The translations under genes were made by a program, and so were the position numbers. DNA of 64,000 nucleotides from Pyricularia pennisetigena (taxonomy: Eukaryota; Ascomycota; Sordariomycetes; Magnaporthales; Pyriculariaceae). The stretch is from the NCBI RefSeq assembly GCF_004337985.1, contig NC_043742.1, positions 8,349,136 to 8,413,135 on the forward strand, written 5' to 3'. Shown piece by piece: positions 10,587-21,234 of the stretch (the stretch's first letter is position 1; each line of letters starts with the position of its first letter). The notes beneath the pieces are model-generated. The model was not told the DNA's origin, searched no databases, and worked only from the letters and a program-made list of their open reading frames with translations.

Positions 10587-11117
10587 CCAGCCGATCGACT
10601 CGGGATTTTGCCGGGATACTTGAAGCCGCCCATGTCCTCCTGTTGATTCTATTTTCTGATGCAATTTAGTCGTCTCTCGAACCGGGAACATCACATACCG
10701 GCTGAGAGAGCATTGGTCCTCGTTCCAATTTTGCTTTGCAGCCACCAACAGCCTTCCATCTTCTCCCCCGGCCTGGTGGACTGCTGATTTGTCTGAGCAT
10801 TTTTTTCTTGAGCTCAGGGCAGTGGCTTGACCACATCTTGAATGAATGAGGAGGAATTGTTGAGATAGTAGGTCAAGGATGGATGAGGTCTTACTTGACG
10901 GGGCTGGGAAAGAGGTTTGAACTTGGGCATGTTATACTCGAGGACTCTTGCATTTGGAGTGTTTTTCGCCTGGATTTAACTTCTCACAATGTTTGGTAGC
11001 AGCAACTGTTTTGACCACAGGAAGCCACCCAAAATGTACCAATTTGTTCCTATTAAAGTAATTTACGTGGACGCTTGTTCGGTATGAAATATACAATCAA
11101 AAATACACCCGCAGCCT
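10587..11117. other. Convergent intergenic region
   Basis: This is the 3' flank shared by the coiled-coil gene and the ankyrin gene. Nothing coding is supported. Confidence 0.6.
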
Positions 11118-13250
11118 TCACCCCATCCCCGGCCCCGACTTGCTCACGTGTATACTCTCATAATCCGGCGGGGGAACATCGGGATCTTCAGGAACGGTCG
11201 ACGTGGTAGCAGCAGCAGCAGAAGAAGAAGAAGAAGAAGAAGAAAAATCGTTGACCGGCCGAGGGCTCGGACTTGAGCCACCAACACCACCACCACCACC
11301 ACCACCACCCCTCGTGGGCGGCGGCACCTCGTGCTCGGCCGCTGCGCCGTACGACTTCAACAGCTGCACCACGTCGCCCCTCCCACTGGCGGCGGCAAAC
11401 ACGAGCGGCGAGCACAGGCCCTCCATGTTCGGGTTGGCGCCGGCCTCGATCAGCAGGGCGACGAGCGGGTCCTTGGCCGGCCCGCGCTGCAGCGCCTGCA
11501 TGAGCGGGGTGTGGCCCTGCTTGCTCCTGGCGTTGGGGTCGGCGCCGTGCTTGACCAGCAGCTCGGCGAGGTCGTCGTCTCCCGACCGGATGGCGTGCAG
11601 CAGCAGGGTCTCGCCGGCGGATGAGGAGCCGGTGGTGGTGTCGACCAGCTGGTTGGGCGAGACTCCGTGCTCGAGCAGGACGCGGATCAGGTCCAGGTCG
11701 CGCTGCCTGACGAGCAGCTGCAGCACCGTGCGTCCGTAGAGGTCTCTGACGTTGGGGTCGGCGCCTTTGGCGAGGAGCATGCGCGCGAGCTCTTTCTTGC
11801 CCGACGAGACGGAGTGGACCAGCAGCGGCTGGCCCGTGAGGTCGCGCACGTTCGGGTCGGCGCCGTGGTCCAGCAGCAGCGTGACGTGCTCCGTCCGCAT
11901 GGGGATGCTGGTGGCGGCGAGGTTGAGAACGGCCTGGCCGGTGTAGTCGCGAACGTTGGCGTCGGCGCCGTGGGCCAGCAGCTGCCTCGCCACGTCGAGG
12001 TTGCCGGCGTTGACGGCGTGGACCAGCAGCGCACGGCCGGTGACGTCGCGTGCGTTGGAGTCGCCGCCGTGGCTCAGCAGCAGGTGCAGCATGTCGACGT
12101 TGCCGCTCTGGACGACCTCGACCAGATGAGACTGGCCCATCGAGCTCTTGGCGTTGACCTCGGCACCGCGGCGGAGCAGGAGCGTGACGAGCTCCGAGTT
12201 GCCGGTGCGCACGGCATGGTAGAGAGGCGGCTTTGCCTTTGTGCCTCCGCCGTCGCGTGCCCTGACGCTCGCCCCGCCCTGGTCGATGAGCCACTGGGCC
12301 GTGGTGACCTGCTCGGCCGCGATGGCGCAGATCAGGGCCGTCTTGCGGTCCTCGTTGCGGCCGTCGACGTTGGCGCCGCCTTCGATCAAGCCCCTGACCT
12401 GCTGGACGTCACCGCGAGTGGCAGACTGGCAGAGCGCCGACACGAGCGGCTCTGGCTTGTAGCGAAAGTTGGCCGTCATGGCCTGGAAAGACTGCGAGAG
12501 ACCGCCGAAGAAGCTGCCACCCTTGGCCTTTGATGGACAAACGGCCGGACCGGCGATGGCTGTCGGGGTCGGGGGGTCTGGACTTGTCGGGGTGGACGGC
12601 GTCTGTGTAGAGAGACTCGAGGCCAGCGAGGTGGTGCTCTGGCTGCGCAGCGACGTAGGACTCTCCATCAGGACTGACCGTCGTGCGAGAACAACCTCGC
12701 AGGCGTCGTCGAACCCGGAGAGGATCCGTTGTGCGTCCTGGCCATTTAATATAGTAGCCTGACGCGCCACGTCATGTCTTGAGGCCGCGTCAGCCAGCAA
12801 CTCAGGGTTGGGAAGGGAGGGAGGGAGTAGCACTCACATTTGCAACAGCTCCCGAAACAATTCATAAAGTACCATGTCAGCCTGCAGCATCATTTCGTAA
12901 TCCTCCACGACGCCACCATCAATAAAAACAAGATCAGCGTCGGTCTCTCTGAGCCGGCGCAACTGCTTGTCCATGACGGCCCAGGCCCGTTCGGCCGAGT
13001 CGAGAGCGCGCATCAAGGCCGGCTGGACGGCGGGGGCAACCACTTGGGCCTTCCGTACAGCGTCTGTTAGACTGTCGGCCATGGCTGACAAGGTGTGGAT
13101 TTCCTCGGCCAGGAGGGCCACGTGGGCTCGTTGCGGCCTGGCATCATCCCATGACTTGATGGTTTCGTCCACCTCGGCCCTGGTCGCAATGATGCGGCAA
13201 GCAAGAGCTTCACTCTGGGATGCAGCGGCAGCGATGGAAAAGGTTGCCAT
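11118..13250 (-). CDS. Ankyrin-repeat protein with STAND-type fungal N-terminal domain
   Basis: Exons 12838-13250 and 11118-12777 are joined over a 60-nt intron (GTGAGT donor, CTGAC branch site, AAG acceptor); this gives 690 residues. Residues 1-137 form an all-helical domain of the kind found at the N-terminus of fungal NLR/STAND proteins (starts MATFSIAAAAS; later LFRELLQ). A Ser/Thr/Pro-rich stretch follows (about 170-215). From about 242 to 632 there are 11 ankyrin repeats with good consensus (for example LLVHAVNAGNLDVARQLLAHGADANVRD). After that comes a Gly run, a Ser run and a tail with PPPDY, a PPxY-type WW ligand. There is no NACHT or NB-ARC module between the N-domain and the repeats. 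The role is probably protein-protein signalling; no enzyme is visible. The gene lies 309 nt downstream of the truncated NLR, on the same strand. Confidence 0.85.
11204..11312. repeat. Triplet microsatellites in the ankyrin gene
   Basis: On the plus strand a (GCA)n/(GAA)n block (about 11204-11245) and an (ACC)n block (about 11280-11309) encode the Ser/Ala and Gly runs of the ankyrin protein. They are length-variable candidates between strains. Confidence 0.7.
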
Positions 13251-13454
13251 GAAGTTACGATTTGGGTGGCTGGTTGACGAGTGGTTGAAAATTAAAATTT
13301 AAAGGGGGAAAAAAAAAAAAAAATAAAAAGACCAGACCAAAACCACCGTGCCTGGACGAGATTGATTGTTTCCTGGACGACAAGGTTGAAGATCACTCAC
13401 TTACCCCCCATCCATGTTCTGGAAGTTGCCAAGAGCTCAGCCCCCAGATACGGC

Positions 13455-13502
13455 TGTGTTGTGTGTGTGTCTGTCTGTCTGTCTGTGAGCGTGCGTGTGC
13501 GG
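13455..13502 (+). repeat. (GT)n/(CTGT)n microsatellite
   Basis: gtgtgtgtgt is followed by four ctgt units and gtgcgtgtgcg. It lies between the ankyrin gene and the truncated NLR, in the probable promoter of the ankyrin gene. Confidence 0.8.
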
Positions 13503-13558
13503 GGGCTGACGGTTGACCCCACTCGGCCTAACCGCGTCCGAGATATGGAGTACTGTAA

Positions 13559-15109
13559 TCAGAACTGGTTCCGAGGTAGTTGTGCACCACTGTCGTAAAT
13601 ATCCCTCCCCTTGGCGGCTGCTTCAAAACTGGCCTCGAGCACCGACAGGGGACTCATCAGGCTGTGCACCGACCCTGGCGACCCCATGTCGACAGGAGAA
13701 AAGATTGACGGCACATCGGTGGACGTGTATGAAACGATCCGATCATGCCTCGAGCTCCCAGTGGATGTCGGCGTCGCCACGGTAACCGCCGGCGGCTTCG
13801 GCCGAATGTCGACCTTGAGGCAGCTTTTGAGTTTTCGAGGCATGGGCTCAGGAAACGCTCGAGGCAGGTGGGCTGCCGCATACGGTTGCATGCCGCCGTC
13901 TTGGTTCTGGCTGCCTGGCCTCAGGTTGCCCTGCTCCAAGTCGTCCGTCCTCTCGCCCTCGTCTTGTATCTTGAAGCTCACCCGATGTCCCATTTCCGCC
14001 ATCTTGCTCACCCGTCTGAACACCCTTTCCAGGCGAAAGCGAGCCCCGTACACCGGATCCAACAGCGGGCCGGCCGGCCCCTCGGCACTGACAGCCAGCG
14101 CCGCTTCTGGCTCGTTTATCCTCACGCCGATCAGGAATGTCCATCTCCTCCAAAGCCGACAGTTGTTCGCTGCAAAGAGGTTCAAGATTTCCTTTTGTGG
14201 CAGGTGATAGCGAAAACGGCGCGGCGAGAGCATGTGGTACAGCAGATTGTCCACTGCGTACTGTAAAAACGGATAGCTGGACATGATCAGCCGCCGCTCC
14301 TCGTGCTGTTTCGCCCGCCAGTATGCAATGTCCGCTCGCCTGCTGGCCCGGGTCAGTTCGCGGCCGAGAAGATCGAAATCCGTCATGTCGAGGAACTTGA
14401 TGCATGCCTTGAACAGGGCGTAATGCGACACGTCTCCCAGGTCTTGCTCCGACCAAGAGTCCGAGTAGAAGGTGGTCTCGTTGTCCTTGTCCAGTGCGGC
14501 AAACCCACGACCGGACAAGAAGAACTTGCGTACCGACTCGTCGATGACGTGAACCCGCTGCGATCCCACCAACTCGCCGCTTGCTGCGTCGCTCGGCTCG
14601 GGTCGGACTTCGAGCAGCCCGAGCGACGCTACGTTGAGCCAGCCTCTGCAATCCCGGAGACCGATCGCTCCCAGGTCGCCTAGCCTGCGAAACGACATGG
14701 GAGGGTCGACGGCCAGCGCATGCTCTGGCCGCATCTCGTCGATTGCCCACGACGGCGTGACGCGAACTGCAGCCACCAGATCGTCCAGCCGCATCGGCTC
14801 CGATGCCAATATGGCCCACTGGAAGAGCGCCAACGTCTCGACCTTTTCCTCTGCCGTCAGCGTCGAGAGCAACCATTCGTACAGTCCATCCAGGTAGCCG
14901 GGCATCTCGAGAATCATGTCGTCGACCAGGGCTTGCGTGGCCCCCTCCCAGATTGCCGCGTTGAGTATACCGACGACAAGCTCGGCCCAGAGGAACACAC
15001 CCCCGGATTTGCGAGCCACCCGCAGCACCGTAGAGTGGCGGCGTTCCCAATCTGCCTCCAGGTTGAGGCTGACATAGCGCACAATGTCGTCGATATTTCG
15101 ATGTTGCAT
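13559..15109 (-). pseudogene. 5'-truncated NACHT-type NLR (C-terminal half of the ATPase region onward)
   Basis: The frame gives 516 residues from the ATG at 15109. Its first 100 residues match the region after the P-loop in fungal NACHT NLRs: NIDDIVRYV, then KSGGVFLWAELVV, then a LYEWLLSTLTAEEK segment and LFQWAILASEPM, the winged-helix-like part. No Walker A or Walker B lies upstream. The similarity continues 23 codons above the ATG (VDPHSDIHRAV in frame) to a stop at 15179-15181, which suggests that the gene lost its 5' part rather than evolving this start. The rest is a helical region and a disordered tail with PRKLKSCLK. It could still be expressed as a short protein. The neighbour downstream has an NLR-type N-domain but no NACHT. 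Confidence 0.7.
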
Positions 15110-15181
15110 CACCGCTCGATGGATATCGGAGTGTGGATCTACTGCTGATAAGTTGATAGACGCTGGCTGAGCAGACTCTCA

Positions 15182-16713
15182 GGTCCAAGTTCTCAGTTCA
15201 GTCAGGCCGTAGCAGGTGTCCAAGTAGGTGACTTGTATATGAGACACAGGCGGCGTCGACAAAAAGACGACTTGTGTCCGAGTCCGGGATGGATGAGTTA
15301 GTTACAGGCAGTTGCAACAGGAACCTGGGCATCCGAGGAATACGTCTTGGGACATGAATCAAGTGAGGTCTTGGTCGGAGTCCGAGGGGTGAGGTGTGCG
15401 ACTTGGTACGAGCTTGGAGCTTGGTTGTTGCAGTGGCGTCAGCAAGGATGTAGTCATGACTCTGACTGTCGCTCGTGGAGGCGACGGCACTTTTCCGCTC
15501 CGGGTTGGTAATGCGTACAATCTAGAATGAATGGGAAGGTTGAATGGAAAAGGATGAGTTGATAGATTGTGAACTCGATGCAGCGTGTATAGAAAAACAA
15601 AAATGCAACCCAGCCTCTCGTCCACCGTTAGTAGAAATAAATATATATAATATACTCTCCACCCCATTATTTCTCCGAACGACCGACTTCAAAGTGATCT
15701 ACGCAAGCATACATTTAACTGAACTGGGGGTTCCTTGCACCCACAGGACCTAACCCCCCGTTGCGCCACACGCGAAACTCGGGAAACTTGCATGATTACT
15801 ACTGCAGGTACCATTAGAAACAGGTGAGGTGCTTGGATGGAGGGGGAAAATGGAACATGAAAAAGTTCGTACGACTTTGGTCATGGTTTGGCGACTTGTT
15901 GCTCGTCACATTCATGGCCAACTAGTTCATCGCGTTGTTGGTCAGAGAGTCAATGCGCTGACGTCTGCCCTGGAGCTTGGCAACCCTGCATTGATCACCA
16001 ACCTTGTTCCTGGTGACTTGAACTGGAGCTACAACATAAATCAATAATGGTTCGGCAATGAACAAAGACAAGGTTTATTGTTACATTACGCATAAGAACA
16101 GAATAACCGGCTGGCTACCCGAAGACGTTGTTTTCCCAACTACGTAGTAGATTTACTATGCAGTGTACATCGTGCATATGATCTTGACCTGATTTGATGC
16201 CTACCAAGTTTAGAAAATTCGACGCAATGTTCCCGTCATGCTCTTGGACGTCACCTCCGGCAGTCAGCTTACTAGTTATAACGCACATGAGAAGCTCATC
16301 CAAGAACTACTGCTAGCTGGTTTTGAGGCGGACACATCCCCACGGCATCCGTACCTATCCATGTCATTATTACAAACCGTCCATACGGCATATGCAGGTT
16401 AACATTAACATTAACATCAGGACGCCGGCACTGGACACCGAGAAAGTCGTACAATATTAGCGCGTCCTAAGCAAGCCTGTTAATTGAACAGCTTGCAAGC
16501 TCTATAGTCTAAATAATAACAAGTTATCGAATAAAGGTGCACGGTATTATGTCGTCACAAATCTGGCTTAAAATCACTACCAGAGCGAGCAACTTTGCTC
16601 CACTGCCACTTCGCTTACACTCCGTGCTCCGACGGCTAACGACGCACGCCATAGCATCGGGCCAATGAATAGCATCAAGTCAAGCTCCCTCACTCGAATG
16701 TGAATCGGTCGCA
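15182..16713. other. Spacer where the missing NLR 5' half would be expected
   Basis: I looked on the minus strand for a P-loop, a NACHT Walker B, or an N-domain upstream of the truncated NLR and found none. Only short frames are present. A polymerase III-like A-box match at about 15760-15780 is too poor to call a tRNA. Confidence 0.5.
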
Positions 16714-17112
16714 ATGCCTTGGAGATTGTTTTACCGCATTCTTGGCATCGAGGTAGGCACCCCAGAATCGGTGATTAATCATCATGCTTCCAGTACTGAT
16801 CAGGGAACAGGAGAGACTTGTCCAACACATCCTCCGCCAACCAGCATGGCACCGTTTCGTCGGAAGAATTCATCGACGAGTCGACGAGTTCCAAAACGGC
16901 CCGATGCCAAACCAGTCGACACTGCGCCCGGGTGAGGCGACTGGTGGGTGCCCTACCCCGACGGAATCCCAAGCATATGGTAGCTAGCTAGCTGACCGAT
17001 TTGACGCGCAGAGGACCCGAACCGACGCGGCTTCGTCTACCATTTTGTCGAGGAGATCAAGAGTGCGTTCCGACAACCAAATGGCCCTCCGCCACCGTCC
17101 GGCAAGAAGTGA
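16714..17112 (+). CDS. Small three-exon protein, MIOREX component 7 (Mrx7/DUF2697)-like
   Basis: Exons 16714-16752, 16811-16943 and 17012-17112 join to 273 nt, 90 residues plus stop. Both introns are good: 58 nt (GTAGGC..CAG) and 68 nt (GTGGGT donor, CTGAC branch site, CAG acceptor). The protein starts MPWRLFYRILGIE, then has VQHILRQPAWHRFVGRIHR, PGEATEDPNRRGF and ends in a Pro-rich PPPPSGKK. Short length, an aromatic N-terminal helix and the RPAWHRFV-like core fit the small fungal mitochondrial family associated with the MIOREX ribosome-organising complex. The family name is from memory of its general pattern and is tentative; the gene structure itself is well supported. Confidence 0.7.
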
Positions 17113-17515
17113 GCGACTAGAGCCAGACAACCTTTGGATACAACGTATCCGGTATCTCGTCACAGGCATTTTTACTGTTACCCAATCGGAAAGTCCCGAG
17201 GTCGTGATAGTCCCGCTTCGTGTTCGTATACGGTAGTCGCCGACTCATAAGCGCCGATTCGAGAGTCAGGAGAGGCTCAAACCTACATGGTTACTGGAAA
17301 CGAAGGCATCTTCTGCCTATCTGGTGGGGCTACATCGAGGCTCCCGTCGCGGTTGTAGGATCAAGGTGACAGCAGCGTAGCAGTCACCGTCATAAGCTGT
17401 ACCATAGTATTGACTAGGACGAGCATGTGATTCAGTGTTTGGACCTGGGGATTTCCAAACGTGAAAGCAGTCAAAGAAAATAAGCATGTCTTATAGATCT
17501 AGATATCAACAGGCG
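17113..17515. other. Convergent intergenic region
   Basis: This is the 3' flank of the Mrx7-like gene and the GFA-domain gene. Nothing coding is supported. Confidence 0.55.
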
Positions 17516-18616
17516 CTATCCAAAATTAGCTTTTTTCTCTTGAGCAACCCCCTTCTGCCATTCTTCACTCTGCTCGAGCGCAGCCACAAAACCCTCCCTC
17601 CACGTGCCCTTGACGTCTTCCTTGAACAAAACACCCCTTGTAAACTCCCATTCCAGCAACCCCTCTTTCCTAGCACCACCCTCCCCCTGCAGCACCCCCA
17701 CGGCAACGCAGACGGTGTCAACCTGGTCGTGCACCGCCCAGAACACCCCGGCGGAGCAGACGCCGCATCTGTACCGCTCTACATTCTCCGAGCTCTCGAA
17801 ATACGTCAGGCTTCCGAACTGGCCCTTGTCGACCGCATCCTTGAGAGCATGAATCGACGCCGGGAAACCCGCCGCGCCGACGGCCTCGATGTGTGACAAG
17901 GGAACCGTCGCCCATGGGGTGACTTCAGCGCCCGAAGCCCGCCTGCACGAATCGCACGCGCAGATGTTGGCCCGGTATCGAAGCGACTCGGGATGGACGC
18001 ATTCGGGCAGCGGCCCGCGCTCGTCTCTGCGGGCCGCAGCGCTCCTCAGCACAAGCGCCACCCCGCCGCAGTGACACCCGATCAGCGTCTTTTCCGGCAC
18101 CGCCGCGTCTCTCTTCTGCGCGGCTGCAAAGTCCTGGCCCCAGCCTCTCGTCAGCTCCTCTCCCCGGTGCTCGCGCCAGCGCCTGATCTCCTCTCCACCC
18201 ACGGCGTTCCTCTCTATCCACCCGGACGCCCCGCCGTCCAGCGTGTCGCCGACCCACATGTGGCTGCCGTACTTGGCCACCACCGCGGCGGCACGGTTGT
18301 CGGCATCCACCATGCCGAGGATGACGTAGATCCACTCCAGGCCCGCGACCTGGCAGAACAGAGTACTGCCGCACTTGTCGCACGAAAACGTGGAGATGCG
18401 AGGCGACATGCTGTACTGGCGCAGTCCGGAAAGGTCGGGCTCGACGGGCCAAGGCGCGCAGACGCTGTAGAGGTTGCCCGTCAGCCGGCGGCACGAGTCG
18501 CAGTGGCAGCAGCCGGCGCTGAGGGGAAGGGAATCGGCTGCTGTCTTGGCCGTGAAGCTGTTGGCGGCGCAGAGGCAGCTGGCCGTGAGTGTAGTTTGCT
18601 TGTCGGTCGCCATCAT
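17516..18616 (-). CDS. Tandem GFA-domain (Mss4-like fold) zinc protein
   Basis: The product is 366 residues, intronless, starting at two adjacent ATGs (18616 and 18613). Two GFA-type zinc modules are visible. The first has CLC near residue 15, CCHCDSCRR at about 36-44 and CDKCGSTLFC at about 79-88. The second has GCHCGG near 180, CACDSCRR near 222 and CGVCSAGVFW near 283. This duplicated arrangement is common in fungal proteins annotated as glutathione-dependent formaldehyde-activating-like or DUF636. The zinc-binding fold is secure; enzyme activity is not known. Located head-to-tail behind the Mtf1-like gene. Confidence 0.85.
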   Translation of the reverse strand: MMATDKQTTLTASCLCAANSFTAKTAADSLPLSAGCCHCDSCRRLTGNLYSVCAPWPVEPDLSGLRQYSMSPRISTFSCDKCGSTLFCQVAGLEWIYVILGMVDADNRAAAVVAKYGSHMWVGDTLDGGASGWIERNAVGGEEIRRWREHRGEELTRGWGQDFAAAQKRDAAVPEKTLIGCHCGGVALVLRSAAARRDERGPLPECVHPESLRYRANICACDSCRRASGAEVTPWATVPLSHIEAVGAAGFPASIHALKDAVDKGQFGSLTYFESSENVERYRCGVCSAGVFWAVHDQVDTVCVAVGVLQGEGGARKEGLLEWEFTRGVLFKEDVKGTWREGFVAALEQSEEWQKGVAQEKKANFG

Positions 18617-18912
18617 TTACTGTGGTCGCCTGGCTGTATGGGCGTGACAAGACGCCAAAATGGATGCGGGATGGTTGGGGTTGCCCGACGTTCTACGTCC
18701 AGCCTTCTTTGTGTCGGGCTAGGTACCCATGAAGTGGTTAGGTAGGTGCCTATCTAGCCGTGGCCCAGTTCAGCTCAATCCAATCAGATCAAAGAAGAGC
18801 AAGTGTCGCTGGTCTAATCTAATCTAACTATAGTATACACGGGTAGTATACACGGGTACAGGATCCCGATATGTACAAAAGAGAAAAGAAAAAGAAGACT
18901 ACTATTACATTG

Positions 18913-21234
18913 TTAATTTTCACAATCGTCCGGATTATCATCTTCCCGATTCCTCGTGGCCAATTCCTCATACGTCAGCCGAAATGGCCAGTCCATCCAC
19001 GCAGCCAACAAATCAAGCAACTGTCGTTCATTCATCATGACGGGACGCACTACGTCGTTGCCTTTCATAATTGCTCCGCCCAGCCTTGGGTCTTTGAAAC
19101 TCTCAAGGTTTTCCAGATCCAAGCCCTCCACGGCACCATGGGCGAGCTCCGACATGAGCTTTGTCACGGGCCTGTTTCGCTGAACGAACAAGTGTTGCAC
19201 GATCCTCTCAAAGTGGTCCCCATGCCGGCCCGAGCCGACACCGTTCTCGAGAAGCATCGGGTGTGCAGGCTTGGGCTGGATGTCGAGAAGCGAGAGCGGT
19301 AAGTTTGGGTAGAACTCTTGCGGCCGCACCATGAAAGGCTCTACCGGTCGGCGGTCCCACAGCAAGACGGGCGGGTCCATGGTGAATGTGTGAACGTCGT
19401 CGATGGGCTTGTGCATGCCGGCCTTCCCATACGAGTAGTATTCGAAATTCGCGTTCCATTCCTTTGCCATGCTGTCGAATTGCCCCTGCAGGCACTCAAT
19501 CTCCTTCAACAGCTCGGGGTCCGAACTCCCGCTCTTGGCAAGATTTCGCTTCTCATGAATCTTGAGCCAGAGGGCCACCGCTTCCTGGCGCTTTTCCCAC
19601 AACTCCTGCCCATAGTAGCCCCTCAACAGAAGCCATTTGGACATTCCCTTGTCGAACTCGGATGCGTCGTATTCGCCCGTTCCACTCCTAACCTTTCTCA
19701 TGGAGTGGTTTCCACCGATCTTCGGTAGCTCTTTGCCGGCTGCTTCGGCTTCAATGACGTAGCGCATAGGTTTTGAGGTTTCTCTCCCGTCGGGAATTGC
19801 TAATCCTAATTTGCGCATCCTGTCCAAGGTCCTCCGACAACTGTGCACATCTATTGTTCCATGGCGGTTGACTCCGGGGCGATAGTCCATCCTCTCCGCA
19901 TCGGTACAGATCTCGGCGATATACTCTGTGAGCAGTTCGGCCTCCAAAGACGGACGACGACGCTTGGACAAATCTCGGGGCAAAATGGGATCAACTTCCG
20001 AGGGCCTGACCCAGAGAAGCATGCGAACAAGACCATACTTTTGGAAGAGGCTGCGTAGCCTGATGGCTGTGATCAGCTGATACATGACCATGGAGACCAC
20101 GGACTTGAAATTCAGGTATGTCTTGTTTGGAAAGAAACCGAGGTTTGCGACGACGAGGAGGCTATCGTTTCGTGTGGGAGCCTGACCGGGAGTACGATCT
20201 TGTATTTTTTGATGAGGTAGAAACTCGGGCGTGAGGACGCTGCTTAGGTCCTGCCATATGATGCCTGATTTCGGGACAAGCCTCGAACCCGGTCGCTGAA
20301 GCAGCGGCTCGAGGAACTTCTGGTAAATCTCTGGTTCAGGCTCGAGTAAGATGTGCGATCTTGGCTGGAGCGCATCGTTAAGCTTTTGACTAAACAAGCC
20401 AGCGCCGGGATACATGTCGATGATGTCGCATCCCTTGTGCCGTTCAAGCGATGGAATGAACTTGAGCACATCGTCACAAAGCTTCTCATCCACCACGTGT
20501 ATCCTGCTCTTGTCTCCTGTCCTCGGGTTGTTTTTGGGTTTGAAATCGACAGAGGCCTGTTTCTTGAGTTTGACAGTTCTCTTTGCTGAAGCTGGAGCGA
20601 TTGTGCCAGGAAGTGGAATCGTGGCAAGCCGGGCCTCCAGTTTGAGCCGTACGGCCTCTGTGAAATTGTTCTGGTCGTACAATTTGAGCGCATCGCGTAC
20701 AATCTTCGTCGCCTGCGGTGGCCGGTCATCCACCAACTGTTGCCTCATCTTAGGGTTTCGGTGAGATTCGGCTATTTTCTTTTGATACGCGCGCTCGGTA
20801 TCGAAAATGGTTTCCCACATCCTTTTTCTTATTTCGGAACTTTTGGTGGCAATAAGTCTTCGAAGTCGTGCCAGGCCGGAGGAGGATCTCTTGAGACGTT
20901 CCTTTTTTTCAACTTCGACGCCATTCCCGGCTTCTGCTGCAGATTGTTCTGCAGCTTTTTTTGCAGCTTCTGCGGCCTTGGCGCGTGCGCGCTCAGCGTA
21001 TTGCCACGGAACATTGCTTCGGTACACTCCGAGTGAGTCTAGTTGCTCGGCCAAAGGTGTCTCGGTAGCATGAATGGAACGTTTCGTGGTCGGAGTATCG
21101 CTATTTGTCTCATTTGCTTCCTCTGTAGCGGCGTTGGAAAAGTGTCGACTTGGACGGCGCGTCTTTAGGACCCAAGGCTGTGGCCGCGGCCACTGGGTGA
21201 CCACGGTGGATACATAACGGCGGGCAGATATCAT
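18913..21234 (-). CDS. MTF1: Mitochondrial transcription factor B (Mtf1/KsgA-Dim1 fold)
   Basis: The protein is 773 residues and has no intron. The true start is the ATG at 21234 (MISARRYVSTVV); the open frame above begins only with TTG. The first 40 residues are basic and hydroxylated, a mitochondrial targeting peptide. A central methyltransferase-like core begins with CDIIDMYPGAGLFSQKL (motif I) and LLEPEPEIYQKFLEPLL, the signature of rRNA adenine dimethylase relatives that act as mitochondrial RNA polymerase specificity factors. A later segment has MVMYQLITAIR and LLWVRPSE. Yeast Mtf1 is about 340 residues; filamentous fungal members carry long N- and C-terminal extensions, as here. It probably melts mitochondrial promoters with Rpo41. 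Divergent from the MetE-like gene. Confidence 0.75.
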   Translation of the reverse strand: MISARRYVSTVVTQWPRPQPWVLKTRRPSRHFSNAATEEANETNSDTPTTKRSIHATETPLAEQLDSLGVYRSNVPWQYAERARAKAAEAAKKAAEQSAAEAGNGVEVEKKERLKRSSSGLARLRRLIATKSSEIRKRMWETIFDTERAYQKKIAESHRNPKMRQQLVDDRPPQATKIVRDALKLYDQNNFTEAVRLKLEARLATIPLPGTIAPASAKRTVKLKKQASVDFKPKNNPRTGDKSRIHVVDEKLCDDVLKFIPSLERHKGCDIIDMYPGAGLFSQKLNDALQPRSHILLEPEPEIYQKFLEPLLQRPGSRLVPKSGIIWQDLSSVLTPEFLPHQKIQDRTPGQAPTRNDSLLVVANLGFFPNKTYLNFKSVVSMVMYQLITAIRLRSLFQKYGLVRMLLWVRPSEVDPILPRDLSKRRRPSLEAELLTEYIAEICTDAERMDYRPGVNRHGTIDVHSCRRTLDRMRKLGLAIPDGRETSKPMRYVIEAEAAGKELPKIGGNHSMRKVRSGTGEYDASEFDKGMSKWLLLRGYYGQELWEKRQEAVALWLKIHEKRNLAKSGSSDPELLKEIECLQGQFDSMAKEWNANFEYYSYGKAGMHKPIDDVHTFTMDPPVLLWDRRPVEPFMVRPQEFYPNLPLSLLDIQPKPAHPMLLENGVGSGRHGDHFERIVQHLFVQRNRPVTKLMSELAHGAVEGLDLENLESFKDPRLGGAIMKGNDVVRPVMMNERQLLDLLAAWMDWPFRLTYEELATRNREDDNPDDCEN

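Noticed and set aside
11667..12533. 288-codon plus-strand frame
   Set aside because: It mirrors the ankyrin repeats and owes its length to their codon bias.
15725..15775. tRNA or SINE-like A-box/B-box pattern on the minus strand
   Set aside because: An A-box-like TGGCGCAACGG is present, but the B box is poor and no cloverleaf can be drawn.
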